A stretch of DNA of 64,000 nt from Arctopsyche grandis (GCF_051622035.1 NC_135367.1:7910501-7974500); one strand, 5' to 3'; shown: positions 45,695 to 55,954, numbered from the stretch's first letter. Numbers and translations: made by a program. The notes: generated by a model not told the origin, from the letters alone.

Positions 45695-46313
45695 CTACGC
45701 AGCATAAGGGACAGGTCTCTCAAGGCGTCCGGCTACTTCCCTATTGTTTAGGCATGTACCCGGATATGTATTCCCACGACACTCAGTCTCACGGTATCGG
45801 TCACTTCTGCGAAGGGACCAATAATGGCCACTTCGGTGGCCATTGTTTAGCCTACACCTAGATATAATCCTTGAAACCAATTATAACGGTCACACAGTCT
45901 CTGGGATGCTACTCGGCCTAATCCGATTGCACTTACTCGGCCTAATCCGAGTGTACGTAACAGAAAAAATAATTAAATAGATTTTCAATAAATGGCGTAT
46001 ATAGATATTTTTTTCTTTTGTTATTGTATTCGTATATAAGTTTTGGTAGTGGTTTAGCTGTGACGTAAAAATGCATGTCGAATTGAAACGACTATTATAT
46101 AACGGCGAGCATATCTCAAACAGACACTCAGAATAGCGATATAATATATTAAATATGATGTTGAATTTTCATCAAATATTGGTGGTTTGAAATTAATTGA
46201 ACCATCAAATAAGTGTGTTAATTTATAAATGTTTATTGATTAAAATTTATCGAATATAAGTATATGTACATAGTAAGTTGAAGACAATTACACAAATTTA
46301 AATGAAGAGTTAT

Positions 46314-47391
46314 TTACACTCCAGTCAAGTTTTTAATCCAGTCTCGTACCGATGAAATCCTAGCGAAGATTCCAGGGATATTGGGCAACTCGCAACTGTT
46401 TCCACCGGATACCAAACCGTATTGCACTCCATTTTGAACAGCTGGACCGCCGGAATCACCCTAAAAAATTAAAACGATTACATATTTATACAACACACAT
46501 GAAAATCCGAGCATTATGTAAAGCAAACTCACGAAGCAAGCGCTCAACCCTCCTTGTGGGGTTCCACCCAAGCAAATTTGCCTTGCCGTAATGAACGAGT
46601 AAGTACGTCTGCAAGTATCTTGATTGACAACTGGAAGATTAGCCTCCCTCAGGTTGATTGGAAGACCGCTAGCTGATTCCTAGACGATTTAATAACGGAT
46701 TAAAATTTAGTTTTGTATATGTAATTTGATACAAATCAATATTGATTCAGTTTGACTTACAGATGTGACTCCCCATCCAGATACAGTGACCTGACTTCCA
46801 TCGGCAGGATTGCTGCCAGATGTCAATGGAATGATGGCTACGTTAGCTCCGAGTATGATATCTTGATTTAGAGTTACTACAGCGAAGTCATAGTCCAAAG
46901 TGTTCCTGTTGTAGCTTGGATGAGGTGTGAAAGAGCCTACTTTCACTACTTGTCCACCACTGTTGTAAGAGGTCGAACCGACTCGAGCATACAAAGATCC
47001 CAAGCTGGCTCCTCTATGGTTTAAAATTACCTTTTAAGCTGGGATTATTATACATACATATATGTATGATAAGATTTATTGAAAAAACAAACAGCTTACG
47101 GATTGCAATGAGCTGCAGATAAGAGGTACTTGGTGCTGATGATGGAAGCTCCGCAGGAATGGGAGTATGAGCTTCCCGACAAGTATTGAAGAGATGCTTG
47201 GTATGGTCTTCTTTGGATCGAGGATTCAATTCCTCCTACGATCCTACCGAAGCCATATGCGCTGGGCAAAACTTTAAAATACAAATAATATTTACTGAAT
47301 TCTGTATTATATTAATTTTTAATTGGATTAATTGCAACTTACGCGCAGCGCACAACACGACGAAGAGCCCGATTAGTTTGATTGCGACCAT
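46314..47391 (-). CDS. S1 serine protease, chymotrypsin-like (gene 4)
   Basis: Five exons: 47343-47391, 47100-47271, 46761-47013, 46533-46679 and 46314-46460, giving 768 bases and 255 residues plus stop. Signal MVAIKLIGLFVVLCAA, a short propeptide ending [15 protein letters not shown] (His), LDYDFAVV (Asp), [16 protein letters not shown] and GDSGGP (Ser) are in order. The S1-pocket residue is Ser (LSACFGDSGG) and VSGG follows, arguing for chymotrypsin-like cleavage after large hydrophobic residues (inference). Intron 1 has an intact AAAG acceptor at 47272-47273, unlike gene 3, and lacks the LTR. All GT/AG sites are present; intron 4 uses GTGAGT. It differs from gene 3 by only a handful of residues, e.g. 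YNRNTLDYD against YNMDTLDYD. Confidence 0.92.
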
Positions 47392-47438
47392 CTTGACGAT
47401 CAAACCCGTCCGATATGTTCGATATGATTTTTACCCCG

Positions 47439-47446
47439 TTTATATA
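47439..47446 (-). promoter_or_regulatory. TATA box of protease gene 4
   Basis: TATATAAA on the minus strand, about 48-55 bases before the ATG, in a block identical to that of gene 3. Confidence 0.55.
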
Positions 47447-47733
47447 TGATTGTGAATCAGATTTCATCATTGCCATAATCTCATTTATAACACTTATCAC
47501 TTACTATGAAAATTAAAAATAATTGTAATCTTAGGCAATCACTTAATCCCTAATTAAATAGAACAATTCCAATCGCAAACAATACAAAAATATACGTATT
47601 GACGTAGTGTTTCATTATTACATTCATACATTTCATCTAAATACATTATTTTGAATATCTGCACCTCGTGATTCAAAATATCGACTACATAAGTGTAGTA
47701 CTAATTGTTTAAAAATTATAAATCTCATGATAT

Positions 47734-48178
47734 TGTTATGTACGCCGCGGACTAAGCGAATAGAATCCCAGAGACTATGTGACCGTTCTAGGATTATCTG
47801 TTAACGGATTAACTAACTGCTTGCACTTAGGATCAACGGATATCTGTTAACGGATTAACTAAGTACTTGCACTTACTTCCAGGATTATATCTGGACTCTA
47901 AGTGCATTTAGGCTAAACAATGACCGTTATTAGTCCTTTCTCAAAATCGGTACCGGAAGACCTAATGTCGTGGGAATACATATCTGAATACGTGACTATA
48001 CAATAGGTAAACAGATTAGACGTCCTGAGAGATCTACCCTTTATAAGGCGGTACGTAGGCGATATCATGTCATTCTGGACTAAGCACTGCCAGTGCGTTT
48101 ATCTCCTTAATCATCAATAAATGCCGTGACACGACTGTTGGCCTTTTACTTGGATCCTCCACCCAACCCTACGCAACA
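47734..48178 (+). mobile_element. solo LTR, gypsy-like family A (copy 3)
   Basis: 445 bp from TGTTATGTACGCCGCGG to CCAACCCTACGCAACA, with ATAT at 47730-47733 and 48179-48182. It contains a direct duplication of GGATCAACGGATATCTGTTA/GGATTATCTGTTAACGGATT, which makes it longer than the copy at 39352. AATAAA lies near 48116. Confidence 0.9.
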
Positions 48179-48233
48179 ATATGTTTATTTAACGTTAAAA
48201 GTTTGTTTATATCAACAGTACAGCTGAAGTTAT

Positions 48234-48590
48234 TTAGTGTTGTGCCCGTTGATTTCAACGGATGGTTTCGAAAAGGAATTAATACACGAAATAAAATAAA
48301 ATTAATTTATAGGTTTGCATGCGCACGTATTAATCGTAAAAAGTTGAGTGCGCGCATTACACGCTCACCGATCCAACCCATTCAGCCGTTCTAAATGATG
48401 AATGGAAGTGTGTGTGTGGCTTCGTGGATGTGTGTATGTGTGTACGCTCCCGTTGTTCGGCCTGACGTCATACATGTCAGATAATCCACACCCCCTCCTT
48501 TCCCCACTACCCCCTTCACAGCGTCTCCTTGACCACTTGACCATGTGGATCACTTGACTATGATTGGCTATGCACCTCTGTGTTTTATAT
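48234..48590 (+). mobile_element. head of the GC-block insert family (copy 2)
   Basis: TAGTGTTGTGCCCGTTGATT, TCAACGGATGGTTTCGAAAA and GGAATTAATACACGAAATAA match the head of the insert at 5729-5800. A GTGTGTGTGG-type run and CCCCCTCCTTTCCCC follow. Whether it forms one element with the GC block downstream or is a neighbour is not decided by the sequence. Confidence 0.5.
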
Positions 48591-48819
48591 ATTACTAGCT
48601 GTATTACCCGGCTTCGCTCAGTGTTTATAATATAAACCGCTTAAACATGACTAAGCTAATTTAATTAAAAAAAAAAAAAATTAAAAAAAAATTTAAAAAT
48701 TAAAAAAAAAAATAAAAAAAAATAAAAAAAAAATCAAAAAAAAAAATAAAAAAAAAATAAAAACAAAAATTTTAAAAAATCAAAAAAAAAATCAACATTT
48801 TTTTTTGCCTTCTAGGGCT

Positions 48820-49497
48820 TCGCCCTCGGCGCCCCCCTGAGCCTTTGCCTTCTAGGGCTTCGCCCCTCCACGCCCCATGAGCAATTGCCGTTTAGGGCTT
48901 CGCCCCCATGATCAGTTGCCTTTTAGGGCTTCGCCCCTCCGCGCCCCCATGATTAAAAGCCGTCTAGGGCTTCGCCCCCCTAAGTTAATGCCTTTTAGGG
49001 CTTCGCCCCCCGCGCCCCAAAGATTAATTGCCGTTTAGGGCTTCGCCCCCCTTAGTTAATGCCTTTTAGGGCTTCGCCCCTCCGCACCCCCATGATTAAA
49101 TGCCGTCTAGGGCTTCGCCCCCCTTAGTTAATGCCTTTTAGGGCTTCGCCCCCCGCGCCCCCAAGATTAATTGCCGTTTAGGGCTTCGCCCCCCTTAGTT
49201 AATGCCTTTTAGGGCTTCGCCCCTCCGCGCCCCCATGATTAAATGCCGTCTAAGGCTTCGCCCCCATGATCAGTTGCCTTTTAGGGCTTCGCCCCCCGCG
49301 CCCCCAAGATTAATTGCCGTTTAGGGCTTCGCCCCCCTTAGTTAATGCCTTTTAGGGCTTCGCCCCTCCGCGCCCCCATGATTAAATGCCGTCTAAGGCT
49401 TCGCCCCCATGATCAGTTGCCTTTTAGGGCTTCGCCCCTCCGCGCCCCCATGATTAATTGCCGTCTAGGGCTTCGCCCCCTTTAGTTAATGCCTATT
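48820..49497. repeat. GGGCTTCGCCCC short-unit array, block 1
   Basis: About 20 units of TTAGGGCTTCGCCCCCC alternating with CGCGCCCCCATGATTAAATG or TTAGTTAATGCC spacers, unit about 30-45 bp. Each GGGC-TTC-GCCC can fold into a tight hairpin. Confidence 0.9.
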
Positions 49498-50112
49498 AGG
49501 GCTTGCGCCCCATGAGGCTGGGCCCCCCGGGCCCCCTTCGGGGCCCCACGGGGCTGCGCCCCTTGTGGCGCCCCCTTTTGAGCCCCATGGGGCTGCGCCC
49601 CATTAGGCTGGGCCCCCCGGGCCCCCTTCGGGGCCCCATGGGGCTGCGCCCCTTGTGGCGCCCCCTTTTGAGCCCCATGGGGCTGCGCCCCATGAGGCTG
49701 GGCCCCCCGCGCCCCCTTCGGGGCTTCACGGGGCTGCGCCCCTTGTGGCACCCCCTTTTGAGCCCCATGGGGCTGCGCCCCATGAGGCTGGGCCCCCCGC
49801 GCCCCCTTCGGGGCTTCACGGGGCTGCGCCCCTTGTGGCACCCCCTTTTGAGCCCCATGGGGCTGCGCCCCATGAGGCTAGGCCCCCCGGGCCCCCACGG
49901 GGCTGCGCCCCTTGTGGCGCCCCCTTTTGAGCCCCATGGGGCTGCGCCCCATGAGGCTGGGCCCCCCGGGCCCCATGGGGCTCAAAAAAATGGGGCTCAT
50001 GAGGCTGCGCCCCTTGTGGCGCCCCCTTTTGATCCCCATGGGGCTGCGCCCCATGAGGCTGGGGCCCCACGGGGCTGCGCCCCTTGTGGCGCCCCTGGCG
50101 GGGCCCCATTAA
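49498..50112. repeat. 90-bp unit GC-rich tandem array, block 1
   Basis: Roughly seven units of 90 bp containing GGGGCTGCGCCCCATGAGGC, GGGCCCCCTTCGGGGCCCC and TTGTGGCGCCCCCTTTTGAG. Two unit variants alternate (CTTCGGGGCCCCACGG and CTTCGGGGCTTCACGG). The last two units are shortened. Because 90 is divisible by three, stop-free frames run through on both strands; they are not genes. Confidence 0.9.
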
Positions 50113-50165
50113 ACTACTCGCCTTGCGCCCCCGCGGGGGTGAATCCATTGAATCGAAAAAAACAA

Positions 50166-50560
50166 ATAGGGCTTCGCCCCCCTTAGTTAATGCCTTTTAG
50201 GGCTTCGCCCCCCGCGCCCCCAAGATTAATTGCCGTTTCGGGCTTCGCCCCCCTTAGTTAATGCCTTTTAGGGCTTCGCCCCTCCGCACCCCCATGATTA
50301 AATGCCGTCTAGGGCTTCGCCCCCCCTAGTTAATGCCTTTTAGGGCTTCGCCCCCCGCGCCCCCAAGATTAATTGCCGTTTAGGGCTTCGCCCCCCTTAG
50401 TTAATGCCTTTTAGGGCTTCGCCCCTCCGCGCCCCCATGATTAAATGCCGTCTAAGGCTTCGCCCCCATGATCAGTTGCCTTTTAGGGCTTCGCCCCTCC
50501 GCGCCCTCATGATTAATTGCCGTCTAGGGCTTCGCCCCCCTTAGTTAATGCCTATTAGGG
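50166..50560. repeat. GGGCTTCGCCCC short-unit array, block 2
   Basis: Repeats the order of spacers of block 1 (TTAGTTAATGCC, AAGATTAATTGCCGTT, ATGATTAAATGCCGTC), so the whole block was duplicated rather than grown independently. Confidence 0.9.
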
Positions 50561-51175
50561 CTTGCGCCCCATGAGGCTGGGCCCCCCGGGCCCCCTTCGG
50601 GGCCCCACGGGGCTGCGCCCCTTGTGGCGCCCCCTTTTGAGCCCCATGGGGCTGCGCCCCATGAGGCTGGGCCCCCCGCGCCCCCTTCGGGGCTTCACGG
50701 GGCTGCGCCCCTTGTGGCACCCCCTTTTGAGCCCCATGGGGCTGCGCCCCATGAGGCTGGGCCCCCCGGGCCCCCTTCGGGGCCCCACGGGGCTGCGCCC
50801 CTTGTGGCGCCCCCTTTTGAGCCCCATGGGGCTGCGCCCCATGAGGCTGGGCCCCCCGGGCCCCCTTCGGGGCCCCACGGGGCTGCGCCCCTTGTGGCGC
50901 CCCCTTTTGAGCCTCATGGGGCTGCGCCCCATGAGGCTGGGCCCCCCGGGCCCCCTTCGGGGCCCCACGGGGCTGCGCCCCTTGTGGCGCCCCCTTTTGA
51001 GCCCCATGGGGCTGCGCCCCATGAGGCTGGGCCCCCCGCGCCCCCTTCGGGGCTTCACGGGGCTGCGCCCCTTGTGGCACCCCCTTTTGAGCCCCATGGG
51101 GCTGCGCCCCATGAGGCTGGGCCCCCCGGGCCCCCTTCGGGGCCCCACGGGGCTGCGCCCCTTGTGGCGCCCCTG
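50561..51175. repeat. 90-bp unit GC-rich tandem array, block 2
   Basis: About seven 90-bp units in near-perfect register. The terminator segment GGCGGGGCCCCAT(G/T)AAACTACTCGC plus GCGCCCCCGCGGGGGTGAAT and CCATTGAATCGAAAAAAACA closes both block 1 (50096-50167) and block 2 (51173-51246), marking a tandem duplication of about 1.1 kb. Confidence 0.9.
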
Positions 51176-51399
51176 GCGGGGCCCCATGAAACTACTCGCT
51201 TTGCGCCCCCGCGGGGGTGAATCCATTGAATCGAAAAAAACAAATCGGCGCCCATGGATCGAAAAAAAAAAAAATCGAATCACGTGTTCGATGACGTCAC
51301 CGATCTACGGACGACGACGAAGACGACGAAGACGACGACGACGACGACCAAGGATATTTACATACATACAAAGTCTCTTTCCAAATTATAGATTAGATT

Positions 51400-52065
51400 A
51401 TTCTACATATGTGGACCTAATGTTCAATAACTACATGCCTGATAGCATCACAATATATGATAAAATAGTAGATGTAGTCGATAGTAATTTATATTTAGGA
51501 CAAATAATATATGTACATGTCCGGTAGTAATGAAGAAGAAATAAAGAGAAATTTTAATGGAGTGCATTTGGACGAATGAATGTGGATTTTAAGTCAAAAA
51601 TGCCACTTTGCCTGAAGAAAACGATCTTCGATCAATGTGTTTTGCCAGAGATGTCGTATGGATGTGAAACTTGGACATTGAACGCCAAGTTGCTTCACAG
51701 TCCAATGCACACAAAGAAGTATGGGACGTTGTATGCCTGACATAACTAGGAAATACAGGAAACGGAATACGTGGGTAAGAAGTATGACAAGGCTAGTGGA
51801 TATAGTGGATAGAGTGAAGAGATTAAAATTATTTTATATTGAACAGGTCACATGGCTAGAAGAATGGATGAAATATGGACAAAAGAAGTGCTACCCGAGA
51901 GAATGAAAAAGGGTAAAAGAAAGGCCGCTGGGAAGATGGGTAGACGAAATTAAGAATATATGTGAGATGAGATGAATGAGAGTTGCGCAAAACAGAGATG
52001 AGTGGAAGCGTGTTGGAGAGGCCTTCATCTAGCAGTGGATAGTGAATGGCTGTAAGTGATGATGA
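51400..52065 (+). pseudogene. RTE LINE 3' relic
   Basis: A decayed match to the end of the RTE LINE at 34532-35220: LMFNNYMPDSI, SNLYLGQII, PLCLKK.IFDQCVLPEM, YGCETWTLNAK, ITRKYRKRNTWVRSMTR and VKRLK occur in shifting frames, and the 3' end GATAGTGAATGGCTGTAAGTGATGATGATGAC gives the trinucleotide tail. The GC-block element ends just before it. Confidence 0.8.
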
Positions 52066-52194
52066 TGACAAATGTGGACATATTCATATCTTCCATAATG
52101 TGATGTGTTGTATCCAAAACAGCAGTAACGGAGACGATTTATTCATATTATATTTCCCTTGAGTCACGACGTAGTATACATTTGGGGAAACATA
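52066..52194. other. spacer, nothing recognised
   Basis: Short AT-rich stretch between the RTE relic and repeat Z. Confidence 0.3.
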
Positions 52195-52425
52195 TTTATA
52201 AATTGCTGCAAGAATTTTAAGAATTGTAAATAGGTTTTTGAGCTATTTTTCCTTTTATGCTGTATATTAACATTAGAATAATATAATACTATGATTACTA
52301 AAAAAATTAAAATAAAATTGTAAAATAGAAAATGATCAGTAGATAGATCAGTAGCTATTAAAATAGATATAAGATGTATTGTGAACATAATTTCGTAATA
52401 ATAAAAAGCATTTAAAAATCTAAAT
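52195..52425 (+). repeat. dispersed repeat Z (copy 2)
   Basis: Same sequence as 20560-20795, with a 12-base GATCAGTAGATA duplication near 52333-52345. It ends in AATAATAAAAAGCATTTAAAA. Confidence 0.7.
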
Positions 52426-52427
52426 CT

Positions 52428-52975
52428 ATAAATTGCTGGTTGGTTTGGTGAGCAATCTTCAAATTCTTGCAGAATTGAGCTTCAATGTTCCCAGCCAACT
52501 TAGGTACAACATTAGATGTTGCAATTTGTTCCCTTCTCCTGGGGCACGTACGTACCAATTTGAAGGTTGCTCAGGGCATCAAAACTCCTCAACTAGATTT
52601 CTGTTAACTTGGATTTATTGATCTGGTTGATATATTGTTCAGTTTGAGATCGTAAAAGTGTTTTTAACTCTGTATTGTATATGTAAGCCTATATTACCTT
52701 GCAAACGGCCAAAACTTGTCTAAACGTACTAAAACCGCGAAATACTGGATAGTATTAATAGAAACTCTCGTTTATGTGAGCTGTTGTGCTGTACTGTAGC
52801 CTTATATTACAATTTTAAAATGTTTATCATGTTCTTTCTTGTTTTTATTTTCTTATTTGTGTATTTTTGTGTGAATTTTTGTTGATTCAATTTTTAGCCA
52901 CAGTGTCGTTTTGGGCAACTGTAAAGGCACTGTGCCAAAAAAGCTTTTAAAATAAAATAAAAATATTTAAGCCGA
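52428..52975 (+). mobile_element. LINE 3' fragment with hairpin type B tail
   Basis: It encodes a C-terminal LINE segment (LLVGLVSNLQILAELSFNVP, YNIRCCNLFPSPGARTYQ). Then a 3' UTR and the stem-loop GCCACAGTGTCG/GGCACTGTGCC with a AAAATAAAATAAAAAT tail near 52965. It matches the general layout of 23640-24262 but is from a different subfamily. Confidence 0.65.
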
Positions 52976-54260
52976 TTTTGGCTTGCAGTCGTCCAAGTTA
53001 AGCATGAATGTGCCGAAAACAGACGGCGCTGTATAGTATGAATAGAAGAAGTCTTTTCCGTGCAGTGTTGTGCCGAGCTGTTGACGTGCAGTGCTGGATA
53101 ATATAAACAGACCTTAAAGTGGCGATCTTTATTGATTGAGTTTTTTAAAAATAATTAAACACCTTTAAAATATATATGAAAACATTGTGCGAGTTTTCAC
53201 AACGATTTAAATTTTATCTTATATGCTAATTGTAATTATTACTTACAAAATTATCAGAATGAATATTAAAATATCTTATCTATTATATATTGTTGTCTCT
53301 ACTTTTATCTAATGGATTTTCCAAGATTGAATCAAATACCAGTATATCCACTTGCTTTCATAACATTATAACACAATACAACAATAAAATAAATGCATAT
53401 AATATATTATTCAAATTTATTTTCCATAATTACATATATTTCATTACAATAATTACAATACTCTACAATAATATAAAGATTGTCTAAATTATTATTCATG
53501 TGATATGCTTATACCATTAATTTTTTTGTTTATTATTAAAAATAACTCTTTATTTCATTTTATATCGTGGTTAAAAGTTCACTTTCTTACTTGGTCCTAA
53601 CGAAGCATCGTTTCAAAAAGAAAAAGCTTTTAAATTAACTTTATTTACACATATTATTTTTTTAACACCACTACACACTTAATATTTTCGTTTGTTTATT
53701 ATGCAATGAAAATCAATTTATTTGTAAATATGCTGCGAATGAAATTGAGTTCAAACAAACGTTTATTTATGTCGTAATAATGATTTTATAATACAAATAT
53801 TACAAAATTTAATTTGCAAAACTTATACATATAATATTTACCAATAACAGCTAACATAAATGTCTTACGTGAATAATCGATAAAAGTGGTTCCTAAACTA
53901 TGTACATATATATTTTGAATCACGAATTGCACTTCAACCACATCTAAATATAATTAAACATTTAACTATAATACATATAACGTGATAATATGGAATGGGA
54001 CTGTGATGAGGCGATAAAATATTTAAACATCGAATTTCTATTAGGTATATATTTTTATATAAAATCATCAGCTTAGGAACCTTTTGTACGTGAAATTATG
54101 GACTAACACATGCCAGCGTGCACTAAGTATGTATTTACGGACAAATCATAATTGTGCACGTGCTACAAAATGGCGAACGAAATGCAACCGAACTTCGAAG
54201 CGAAACGATCGATGCGATGGGGAAAAATATTTAAATAGTGGAGTAGTTCAATTCGGAAAT
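52976..54260. other. AT-rich intergenic, downstream of the GT49 exon
   Basis: No gene recognised. Small open frames at 53290-53487 and 54084-54266 lack domains. The interval 52976-53120 contains GTGTTGTGCCGAGCTGTTG-like mixed sequence of unknown origin. Confidence 0.35.
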
Positions 54261-54267
54261 TATTAAT

Positions 54268-54273
54268 TTTATT
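54268..54273 (-). terminator. polyadenylation signal of the GT49 gene
   Basis: AATAAA on the minus strand about 70 bases after the stop codon at 54344-54346, the expected distance for a short 3' UTR. Confidence 0.55.
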
Positions 54274-54343
54274 TTTGGCCACATCCCCATCGAACGACCC
54301 TCCAGCCGAATATTTTATAGGAACAGTCGACGGGGGCCGGCTT

Positions 54344-54574
54344 TCATCCCTTGGCCGGAGGCTTCTGGCCCTTACGAGGCTGCAGCATCCTCAGGGGGTC
54401 CTTGTGGTACCTGGCGAACACCTCACGTTTGAAAACGTCAAAATGACGTCTGTTGACACTATTTTGGCGTTCACGCCACGCTGGTCTCGACTTCTTGTTC
54501 TGCAAACCCCAATGGCACGTGAAGATTGGCGACAGAACTTGGAATTGATATCCGGCGACAAACATTTCGTAAAC
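54344..54574 (-). CDS. terminal exon of a GT49 glycosyltransferase (B4GAT1-like)
   Basis: On the minus strand a pyrimidine-rich stretch ending in CAAG (54575-54600) is followed by an open exon of 76 codons plus TGA. It begins VYEMFVAGYQFQVLSPIFTC and continues HWGLQNKKSRPAWRERQNSV, FDVFKREVFARYHKDPLRML. The pattern YE...AGY.F.VL.P.F..HWG followed by a basic RP.WR..Q segment is that of the C-terminus of glycosyltransferase family 49, whose members act in the Golgi on glycan chains (beta-1,4-glucuronyltransferase 1 in mammals is the best known). The rest of the protein must be encoded by exons upstream, at higher coordinates or beyond the window; I could not find them. Codon use is GC-richer than the surrounding repeats, as expected for a conserved host gene. 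Confidence 0.78.
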   Translation of the reverse strand, partial: VYEMFVAGYQFQVLSPIFTCHWGLQNKKSRPAWRERQNSVNRRHFDVFKREVFARYHKDPLRMLQPRKGQKPPAKG

Positions 54575-54599
54575 CTTGAACAATGAAAAATAAACGAAA

Positions 54600-54955
54600 T
54601 TAGTACAAAAATATTTATAATAACTAAAATTGACTGTGTTATTTATTACAAGTAGTTAAATTCAATACCAAGGAGTTGAGCTTGATAATTGTAAGCTGTG
54701 CAGTCTGATACTGTACAATGGTAAAGTTAACTTAACGTAAAGTTATCTTAACTATTTGGTCAAGAATTCGGGTAGTAGATATAAGGCATCTTAGGAATGA
54801 CAATATCAAAGAGAGGATAAATCTGATTTTGATTTCATTTTTAAAAACGTTTTGTTGTTCACGATGTACATATCTTCTCATTGCCATGGATAAACGATTA
54901 TTATCTATTTTACACATTTTATTTTTTATACAGGTATACACCCATTCATTTTATT
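54600..54955. other. probable intron of the GT49 gene, nothing else seen
   Basis: AT-rich with GTAAAGTTAACTTAACGTAAAGTTATC near 54721-54746. No coding sequence. Confidence 0.35.
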
Positions 54956-54959
54956 TTAC

Positions 54960-55268
54960 ACGACATCTACGGTCAAACATTGTACGTTAGTATTATTCAA
55001 GATCATCGATTACAATCATAGATATTTATGGACAAAATTGCAGCATTTTACTAATCAGCGAGTTCGAGCTGTAAACTAGAATTTTGCTGCAAATGACAAA
55101 TCTGCCAATTTGTTGGAACCGTTTGAATGAAATCAAATAAATTAGCAAACTCTGATAAGAAAAGACCTTCTTTGGAGTCATATATCCAAGGTCTGGCCAC
55201 CAACACTGTCTGGGATCAAACCCGTGACAGCTCAATTTAAAGCATTCCACGCTCGCCAATGATGTATG
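54960..55268 (-). mobile_element. tRNA-derived SINE, minus-strand copy
   Basis: Reversed SINE order: GACATCTACGG (54962), then GCCAATTTGTTGGAACCGTT, ATTAGCAAACTCTGATAAGA, GGTCTGGCC and the reversed B box GGGATCAAACCC (55215), ending near GCTGCTGG at 55270. A 35-base internal difference separates it from the copy at 60570. Confidence 0.7.
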
Positions 55269-55610
55269 CTGCTGGTTTATTGATATCTTATATTAGTGTG
55301 TACTACATATTTCTAAGCCCGCTTTAAAGGTCAAGGAATTTGACCCTTAAAGCCCTCAACATGAGGCCACCACCCCCCCAACGAATACAGTCTAAGAGAC
55401 CCTTTCGTCGGAGAAATTTTCTTATATGTACTACATATAAGATTGAAACGAAATGAAGTTTAAGAATCTACTTATTTACAATTCTAAATGAGAGGAAATT
55501 TATAACATGAAAATGTTAGCTTTGCCACTTTATGATAGTCGAGAAATTTTCATAGTTTTATTCTGATCATCCAAAATCAACATTGAATTAAAGTTAAGCT
55601 GATATCTACT
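55269..55610. other. AT-rich spacer, nothing recognised
   Basis: No repeats or coding matches. A CCACCCCCCCAACG run is at 55368-55382. Confidence 0.3.
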
Positions 55611-55614
55611 ACGT

Positions 55615-55930
55615 AATATCACTCATAGCCATTTGCCATCCACTGCTGGACTAAGGCTCCTCCAACACGCTTCAAATCGTCTCTGTTTTGAGCAACTATC
55701 ATCCATCTCGTCCCACAGATTTTTCTGATTTCATCCATGGATCTCCCCTGTGGCTTTCCTTGTACCTTTTTACGTTTTTTATACTTCTTTTGTCCATTTT
55801 TTTCAATATCATTACTCTCAGTATTACATCAATCGCCTTTGTCACGCATCAAAACCACGTATTTCGTTTTATATCTCTTATCGTTATGCCAAGTATAGAG
55901 CGTTCCAATTTGTCCATGATGCTTTGTTAA
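55615..55930 (-). pseudogene. RTE LINE 3' relic
   Basis: GCCATTTGCCATCCACTGCTGG and CTCCAACACGCTTC at the start correspond to the RTE end at 34540-34590. Downstream CCACGTATTTCG and CGTTATGCCAAGTATAGAGCG match 34820-34870. Stops and indels throughout. Confidence 0.75.
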
Positions 55931-55954
55931 AAAAATATTCTAAAAATTTTATAT

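Larger units (their letters stand above)
42334..45962 (-). mobile_element. gypsy-like family A solo LTR (copy 4), split by nested insertions
   Basis: On the minus strand the LTR starts TGTTACGTACACTCGGATTA at 45962 and runs to about 45695. It is broken by inserts and resumes at 42470, ending CCACCCCTACGCAACA at 42334. The flanks share GAAA (42330-42333 and 45963-45966), a 4-bp duplication. Inside are a second solo LTR (44823-45694) and a TIR element (42471-44813). Confidence 0.75.
41829..47635. repeat. segmental duplication, copy B (contains protease gene 4)
   Basis: Partner of 33820-40053. It starts CAGGAATCCAAAC and ends at TTCATACATTTCA. Its private insertion is the LTR-centred nest at 42334-45962. 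The retained protease gene 4 is intact, in contrast to gene 3. Confidence 0.85.
48590..51397 (+). mobile_element. 2.8-kb element built of GC-rich hairpin arrays (locus 3)
   Basis: The left border ACTAGCTGTATTACCCGGCT followed by TCGCTCAGTG is followed by an A-rich filler (48660-48800), then two successive super-blocks of hairpin repeats (48820-50165 and 50166-51246). The right end holds GTTCGATGACGTCACCG, a (GAC)n run, ACATACATACAAAGTCTC and TTTCCAAATTATAGATT at 51397. The right end recurs inverted at 16186-16260. No protein with a recognisable domain is encoded. It sits inside or next to an RTE relic (from 51400). Superfamily unknown. Confidence 0.65.

Noticed and set aside
48820-50560. CRISPR-like regular repeat-spacer pattern
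   Set aside because: The spacers are themselves repeated and the array is in eukaryotic mobile DNA with no cas genes. It is tandem satellite structure.
48820-51246. Bacterial contamination suggested by high GC
   Set aside because: The ends grade into AT-rich insect-type repeats, and the right terminus recurs at 16186, so it is native.
49482-51527. Long open frames of 110-320 codons on both strands in the GC-rich arrays
   Set aside because: The repeat unit is 90 bp, a multiple of three, and stop codons are rare in such GC-rich DNA, so several frames are open at once. No domain, start context or consistent frame supports a gene.
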